Below are positions 58,001 to 64,000 of a DNA stretch of 64,000 bases, in pieces; the stretch's first letter is position 1, and each line of letters opens with the position of its first letter. A model generated the notes under the pieces. It was not told where the DNA came from. It was given only the letters and a program-made list of their open reading frames with translations, and made no database searches. The translations under genes and the position numbers were made by a program. Source of the DNA: Termitomyces sp. T153 (lineage: Eukaryota; Basidiomycota; Agaricomycetes; Agaricales; Lyophyllaceae); the NCBI GenBank assembly GCA_018296165.2, contig JACKQL020000038.1, positions 372,001 to 436,000 on the forward strand. The letters run 5' to 3'.

Positions 58001-59958
58001 GCCATCGATTCTCCGGCTTATGTGGCGTACGAGCACACCTCTTTAGAATCTCGCCCGCAGGGTGTCCAGATCCCGACATCTGCAGTCGTCATCTCTATCA
58101 ACGAGACATCGGTTCTTCATAAGCGCGCCGGGGTCCCCTTCCTACCTGGCAATCTGTTCTGCCCAGCAATAGACAGTGATATCTTGGATACTCCTTCAGG
58201 CTCAAAAACTTGTGAAATATACGCCAGTCTCAGCCTTGAACTTGGAAATACCGGACAGACAGCCGATGCTTTATACAGGCGCGACGAGGATATCAATGTG
58301 CCTTTGGTAACGGAAAGGGACAATATCCCAGTGAATTTTACAGATGGATTCCATCCATTCATCCTGGCCGACGCGCAGTCTAAATTGAGAAGCTGTGAGG
58401 GGATAAAGATACCTATACCCTCATATTCGAACACCCAGGTGCAAACCTACTTTGATTTGGCTTACCCTGGCGATTTGAATGCAGAGTATACCAGGTGGGT
58501 CAGCGCCTCTTGTCGTGGATATTCTCTGATGTTTCGTCGACTATAGGTACAACCCGTTACCGGTAAAGTAGCTTTCGCTTCAAACAGAAGGTATCTGAGC
58601 TCAATTATGTTGCGCCTAGATAAATACTGGAACGACGAAGAACGGACAACCTGCTCTGGCACGGGCCAATACAGGCGCAATTTACAGTCGGGAGCATGTG
58701 TAAGTGCACGGAGCCTTAGTCGCCACTCTATCTTACACTACCACGCTGTCGCAGCTATGAGCAATCTATGGGTATGTCCAGAGGCTTGTTATTTTGCAGC
58801 CGATCTCATTTCCTTCTAAAGCGGCTTTGTTTGTGGACTACCTTGAAACGATTCCAGATTTATGGCAGAATAGTACGGGAGACCAGTAAAACTCTCATTC
58901 AACTCCCAAACGATGTGTGCTAATTCAGAAGTTCTACCGGGAAGAACATTTTGCATTTGGGTCACGGAAAACCTAGTGAACCCCACGACATATTACCCGG
59001 GGGTGCCAGTTTTCCCTCCACCGACCGTTTTTCAAGATATAGGGCAGTGTTATCCGGGTGGTACACGGGGTACGAGATATCATTTTTCAAGCACCTCGAT
59101 AGTCGTCTCATAATCACCTAACTTAGGTGGCAACGCAATGGTTATTCTAGAGCAGCAGAGCAATGTCTACAAGGTGAACTTCATTCATAAAGATATCTGA
59201 AGGCTTTAACTTACATGAATATTGCAAGAACAAAATGATGTACGAGACAGAACGTCTGTTGAACAAGTTGATAGCTGTAGCGTTGATGGACCGGAAGGAG
59301 TTCTCTCAAAGTTGTGTAAATAGACAGGTTTGTAACGCATTGTTGCCGTTTTGGTGGTCTTTGAAAACCAGATCAGGTCGCGAAGCTGCGTGCGGCTGCC
59401 GGGGTGGCATCATATATGAATGACTACACCGTGAGCTGCTCAAATATGACTTTGACAATTCGTTCGCTGATGACAACGTGCCACTTAGGTTAAGGAAAAT
59501 TTCTTATCGAACAATGCCTGCATCAGAGACGTTTGGTCGGACTGGTTTGCGAAGTATCTAACAAGCAATGTCGATGCGTGGGTAGTATTTCATGTCTTAG
59601 TGACTGGAAACTTCACTAATCGTACTTCCTGGAAAGTCCAAGGAAAGCCACTGTTAATGTACCCAACATTTACGACAACTGGATCTCGTATGTCGTGGAA
59701 GGGATGGTCCCCTTCCTCAGAGACGAGATAAAAGATCTCATCCCGTTGTACAATGACGGTCTGACCACGGCAGCTGATGTAGATCTCTCGTTTGCAGTTC
59801 TGCTGGACAATGCCAACATCTTGAACAACAATGGCCAGCCGATGGGCGCTGGCGCCGCGTTTACCGCTAAGAAACCCATAACCCGACAGGATCTCATAGA
59901 TAACATTTTGAACGTTATACCTGACATTACATGGGCAAACACACTGCCAAGACACTAG
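52007..59958 (+). CDS. very large killer-toxin-like (subgroup C) GH18 chitinase
   Basis: Multi-exon gene for a secreted protein of well over 1500 residues. Proposed exon 1 (52007-52028) joins to 52164 to give the signal peptide MPLLLLGTFFLGVLA; this start is inferred. Type-1 chitin-binding Cys motifs follow (CSNGACCNSETGFCG, ENYTCPLNVCCSQFGFCGTT). The GH18 barrel spans about 52700-54480 (RRIGYYEGWA, FLSIGGWSFND), with the catalytic motif DGLDIDWE at 53299-53322, intact, and WSVDQG near its end. Then Cys-rich modules (54580-55510), a region with a HYHQPSEYEKRWFGP-like dibasic linker, a beta-rich domain (SITSSFGYYLEASIVPPEVQ, ASFGFPGLYYPGLLTLGPS), and a last region (LDKYWNDEERTTCSG, AALFVDYLETIPDLWQ, TFCIWVTENLVNPTTYYPG, VPNIYDNWISYVVEGMVPF). 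Splice phases link all of these into one frame through 58590. It hydrolyses chitin beta-1,4 links; roles proposed for this class are attack on rival fungi or wall remodelling. Exon borders in 56.2-59.6 kb are approximate. Confidence 0.88.
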
Positions 59959-60379
59959 TTGAGGTTTCCGGGGTAGAATAGGTTCAATGTGAGGTAGAAG
60001 AGCGAGCACTGTGGGTAGTGAGCCTAATTCGATTGAATGGTCCAAGTCCCTAATATCACATTCACTGGTACATAAACACGTCTGACCATTGCATGTCAGT
60101 GGCACTGCGTGAGATGTTGGATTATGATTATGAAAAGCCAGAGTACAGCTGGTTTCCACCGTAGTTTTGGCAGGATTTTTGAGATATTTCAACTTTGTGA
60201 CTCCTACATCATATGGCCTCATTCCACTAACATCATGGATCATTTGTAATCTTGATATCCAGCTGCAGCTGTTAATCACCACTGCTTGCCCTGCTCCCTG
60301 CCTTGAGCTCCAATATTGTGATGCATAAGGCAAGTGCTCAAACAAAGTACTCACCTCATGGTCATTAGGATCTGAACCC
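59959..60379. other. junction between chitinase and retrotransposon debris
   Basis: A 280-codon minus-strand frame crosses the end of the chitinase gene and runs to 60432. It has no recognised domain and is antisense to conserved chitinase exons, so I do not call it a gene. Confidence 0.4.
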
Positions 60380-60678
60380 TGTAATGATATTGTAGACATA
60401 TATAGTGAGTCACACAATGTAATGTTGTTCAACTTCTGTATTACCTGTAGACGTATATAGTGAGCCTACAGGGGTGGTTGTAAGTAAAATAAGTAAATGT
60501 GTAAATGATGTACTCACCCTCAGTCACACAATGTAAGGTTGTTCGACTGAGGGTGGCTATCCATGTATCTGAAAATAAGTAGCTGAAAATAATTAAGGTT
60601 CTAGCAAAGACTAGCAAATACCGATTGACTGGCCAAGAGTAGATATGACATACAGTCATGCAAAGTCTTCTCTCAACA
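60380..60678 (-). repeat. probable 3' LTR of a Ty1/copia element (299 bp)
   Basis: On the minus strand the copia RNase H fragment is followed by CATCTGGGAG, then TGTTGAGAGAAGAC, the usual start of a copia LTR after its purine tract. It ends ...ATATCATTACA at 60380. Internally, ACACAATGTAA-GTTGTTC-type segments occur twice. The other LTR is not in the window, so the inner end is a guess. Confidence 0.5.
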
Positions 60679-60708
60679 CTCCCAGATGCAAACAACCATC
60701 ATAACTCT

Positions 60709-61011
60709 TCAGACCAATTTGACCAGATAATCATGGGTAATGCGTAGTAATGCTTTAGTGCAGATGTTGGCCAGGTTTTCCAATGATGGTATATGGTTTA
60801 CTTCTATGTCACCCTCTTGTATCTGCTTGCAGGTGTAATGGTGCCATATATCTATGTGTTTTGCATGTGCATGCCCCTTGGTGGACTGTGCTAGTGCTAT
60901 GGATGAGGTGTTGTTGACCTTCAGCTTAGTGGTGATAAGACCCACTTGTTGCTGAGCACCATTTTTGGCATTTCTGACTGGACAGCAGCTGATTATTTTG
61001 ACATGGCACAA
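60709..61011 (-). pseudogene. Ty1/copia RNase H C-terminal fragment
   Basis: The minus frame reads SSIALAQSTKGHAHAKHIDI, then GDIEVNHIPSLENLANICTK and LLRITHDYLVKLV. This is the end of copia polyproteins (usual patterns: IALA...AKHIDIRYHF, IPTEENLADIFTKAL). The part upstream of residue 30 is not recognisable. Reverse transcriptase and integrase are absent, so only a stub remains. Confidence 0.75.
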
Positions 61012-61808
61012 GTCATGACACTCAGCACATGAGGCCTAGCCTCAAGGTCTGGAACAACATAGCCTTTGGGATATTAGTGACCACAGGACTTGTTGATCAC
61101 AAGATGTATCATGGAGAGTCTGGACTTGGGGTCTAGAATGACAAGGCTGAGATCTTTCTTAGCAACAAAGCACTAGCAACTTCTTTGGCAACAACACCAC
61201 CTTCTCCCAAAATGAACCTATCGGCAGTCATGTGATTTCTTACTTATTATCTTTCTTGTTGAGCTTACAAACATACCTGAGTGGCATTACACTTCAGGTA
61301 TTGACATTGGACATGCTCCTAACTGGTGATTTATTGCCTTTATGCATCACATCAACATCACCTACTTTTACTTGGTTACAGATTGACACCTTGTATGTAT
61401 TATAAACACTTTGGCAGACAGCATTGCTAGCAGTGACAATTATTGTAAGGGCAATCTCTGGAGCAGCAGATTGGAGTCATGCAGCTAGTAGAGGGGAATC
61501 CAAAGTATATTAGCAGAGTAGACAACAATACAATCAGTAACTAATCACTTAGCAGAGGGGAATCCAAAGAGAACAAGTCTAAGGATCCCTGCTGCTTAGC
61601 ATGGCACATCAGCAGATGGTGGAGGCATGGGATCTACTGTACAGAAGACCAGAGCTGCTCCTAACACTAGGGCAATGATTGCTGAGGTAATACAGAGGTC
61701 TCCACAGTTGTCCAGAGATCTCTGAGGTTCTAGAATGAGCTCCAGAGACATCAGACAAGCTGTGGAGGTGCTGGAACAAGTTGTGGAGGTCAGGAATGGA
61801 AGTCCCCT
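61012..61808. other. transposon-derived, unassigned; includes chromovirus LTR sequence
   Basis: Sequence below 61815 should be the 3' LTR of the chromovirus, starting TGATGTCAGGGG on the minus strand. Its far end cannot be fixed without the partner LTR. AGAGGGGAATCCAAAG occurs twice (about 61493 and 61554). Confidence 0.4.
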
Positions 61809-61815
61809 GACATCA

Positions 61816-61825
61816 CCCCCCCTCT
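61816..61825 (-). promoter_or_regulatory. polypurine tract of chromovirus remnant
   Basis: AGAGGGGGGG on the minus strand sits right before TGATGTC, the expected LTR start, and just after the coding remnant. Confidence 0.65.
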
Positions 61826-64000
61826 AGCATGTGGTGTCTCAATGCATGGGGTAAAAGAAGTCCCTGATTGCTCAGTCCACTGGCAAGATAGGGTAGATTC
61901 CTTGTATGGCATGCAGAGCATCTGGATGCCTCTGGTAGAACTCCTTGATGAGTCCAGGGGGGTGCACATTCTCCCACAGTTCCCAGGAGATATCCTCAAT
62001 CCCCTAGCCTTTCCACTTCACCTTGTACTGTAGTCATCTCTGTAATAAACAGCTATTCAGGATCTCCTCCACCTCATATTCCTCACTGTTGTTGACCACC
62101 ATGGGGGGTGGTGGAGGTGGCAGATGATGCCCCAGAATAGGATCCTTAGGGGCCGGAGTTAGTTTGACCACATTGGACACCAGATGAAGCTGGCACATCC
62201 CTGCAAGGAGCCAGAGTCAATAGGCTAAGGGCCCTACTTGTTGTTCCACTGTGAAGGGTCCCAACTGACAGTGTGACAGCTTTTGTGAGGGTTGGATAGT
62301 TGTAATGTCAAAGGCATCCAGGTAGACTCAATCTCCAGGCTGATATTTGCACCCCAGGGTCCTCCTGTGGTGGTAGTATTGCACCATGTCATCCTTTGCC
62401 TTTGCCAGTGCTGCCTGGGCCTCCTCTTGTGACCTCTTTATTTGGTCCACAAATTTGTTTACTGCCTCATTCTCTGAGGGTTGGGCCCAGAGTTCAAAAC
62501 CCATGCATGGATGCTTTCTGATGTTGAGGAGAAATGGGGAGAATTGAGTGGATGCATGAACATGGTTGTTGTATTGCAACTCAGCATTCAGGAGGAGTTT
62601 GTCCCAGTCATCCTGGTGCTCATTGTAGAAGAGGTGGAGGTACTGCTCTAACTCCTGGTTTATGCATTTGGTCTGACTGTTGGACTGCAAGTGGTAGGCA
62701 GTGGAGGTGTGGAGCTTCATGCTGAGCAGTTGGTAGAGATCCCTGGTGAAGTCCACCATAAATTGTGGTCCCTGATCAGAGACATAGGTGTTGGAGAGGC
62801 CATGAATTTTCCAGATGTTCCTCCAGTACAGGTTTGTGGCACCCATAGTGGAGCAGGTGGTGTGGGTCAGAATGAAGTGCACTTGCTTGCCATATAGGTC
62901 TACCACCACCATGATTGCATCATAACTGTGGGTGTCAAGGAGCTCTACAATGAAGTCCATGGAAGCCATGCTCCATTGTTCTGTGGGCACAGGCAGTGGG
63001 TGTAACTGTCTATAGGGGGGTTGGCATTGGGGCTTGGTCTGGAGGCAGAGATTGTATGTACTAGTGTAGGATCCAATATACTGGGACATCTGAAGCCACC
63101 AGTAGTTCTGCAATACTAGCTCCAGTGTCTTCCACTGTCTGGGGTGCCCTGCAATGTGGGAGTCATAGTGTTGCTCCACAATCCTCCAACAGAGCTCTGA
63201 AAAGTTGGGGACATAGATACAGTCTTGGAAGGTCAGGATTCCATCTTGGAGGGCCCATTCATCTGTGTGGACTGCCTTGGCACTAGTGGTATGCCCTGAC
63301 TTCAGCATCCAAGCTGCTTGTGCAACAAGTTCCTCCTGCTGACCATCCTGATTACCCTGCCATATGTCTCAGAGAATGTCCACTTCTGCTCCCTCAACAG
63401 CTAGACCCTCTATAGCTTGGATTGCAAACAGTTCAGGGCAGAGGAGCACAATATTGCTGTTATCCTCCCCTGTGCCATGGTCCACTCTCTGGGACAGGGC
63501 ATCTGGTTTCCCCATGCTCCAGCTGGGCTTGTGGTGCAAAGAGAAGTCAAAGTTGGTGAGGTAAAGGGACCACCAGGCCTGTTGGCAATTGAGCTTCTTG
63601 GCTGTCTGCAAGTATTCGAGGTTCTTGTGATCTGTCCAGACCTCAAACTTGTACCACATGCCTTCCAGGAAATACCTCCACTCCTCAAATGACTAGATGA
63701 TGGCCAGCATTTCCTTGTCATGGATCCTGTAGTTCTGCTCCACCACATTCAGGCTCTTGGAGTAAAAGGCCACCAGATGCCACTTCCCATTCTCTGGAGA
63801 TTGCTGCAAGAGCACAGCCCTAGTAGCAAAGTTGGAGCTGTCAGCTTCTACTTGGAAAGGAGAGTTGTTGTCCAGGAAGAGGAGGACAGGTCCAGAGGTC
63901 ATGGCACACCTGAGAGTGTTGAAGGCCATCTGCTCCAGAGGTCCCCAACTTTACATAACATCCTTTCCTGTGAGGTTGAATAGTGGACAGGCATGTGCAA
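61826..64000 (-). pseudogene. Ty3/gypsy chromovirus pol 3' part (RT end, RNase H, integrase, chromodomain), cut by window edge
   Basis: Reading leftward from 64000: RNase H start (LLFLDNNSPFQVEADSSN, VAFYSKSLNVVEQNYRIHDK), a TAG at 63695-63693, WTDHKNLEYLQTAKKLNCQQ, a TGA at 63371-63369, then integrase. The H2C2 region is YDSHIAGHPRQWKTLELV..CLQTKPQ, and the core has MASMDFIVELLD and YVSDQGPQFM. The last core motif reads NSQTKCINQELEQYL, where most members have QTER, so the catalytic Glu appears replaced by Lys. After a further TGA (62330-62328) a chromodomain is readable at about 62090-61915 (EEYEVEEILNS, LQYKVKWKG, LIKEFYQRHPDA) with two stops. Everything stays nearly in one frame, so decay is by point changes. 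Confidence 0.85.

Noticed and set aside
59590..60432. 280-codon minus-strand open frame
   Set aside because: Its 3' third is antisense to conserved final exons of the chitinase, it has no domain, and it runs into the copia LTR.
1..64000. CRISPR array, bacterial operon or phage region
   Set aside because: No regularly spaced identical repeats; intron-rich genes and eukaryotic families throughout exclude a prokaryotic interpretation.

Overview
The window looks like nuclear DNA of a filamentous basidiomycete, probably an Agaricomycete. Most genes are broken by 47-65 bp GT-AG introns, and the proteins have fungal signatures: Zn2Cys6 factor, TOM70, DPH3, GH18/LysM chitin proteins, GH43, F-box proteins, Ty3/gypsy chromoviruses and a Ty1/copia remnant. 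I cannot name the species. All gene models were spliced by eye, using donor and acceptor sites that restore a family-like reading frame.

Layout. 0-3 kb: the last exon of a probable GPI-anchored protein, then three duplicated intron-containing tRNA-Val genes, with a 465-bp MITE inside the array. 3.6-9.3 kb: a doubtful ORF, an MFS sugar transporter with 12 exons (one of 13 nt) and a MYND-finger protein. 10-16.3 kb: a long Zn2Cys6 transcription factor. 18.9-21.3 kb: a membrane-anchored coiled-coil protein divergent from DPH3. 22-26 kb: an unrecognised gene with a frameshift and an F-box protein. 26.6-30.6 kb: a carrier-like protein, tRNA-Asp and TOM70. 30.8-35 kb: a secreted GH43 enzyme divergent from a second F-box protein.

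36.4-46.5 kb is a nested transposon. A decayed terminal-inverted-repeat element holds a complete 9-kb Ty3/gypsy retrotransposon with 226-bp LTRs and a 5-bp target duplication. Its single 8.3-kb reading frame has no frameshift and 11 internal stops, all TGA. Most LTR differences are CpG transitions, and the RT and integrase catalytic motifs carry the same type of change. This points to CpG-methylation-type decay.

47-60 kb is the chitin region: two small unrecognised genes, then a secreted multi-LysM protein head-to-head with a very large killer-toxin-like GH18 chitinase. They share a 580-bp intergenic region with a near-perfect 20-bp direct repeat. Paired LysM and subgroup-C chitinase genes are known from ascomycetes such as Trichoderma; here the pair is in a basidiomycete with a long extra C-terminal region. 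From 60 kb to the right edge the DNA is retrotransposon debris (copia LTR plus RNase H, chromovirus with chromodomain).
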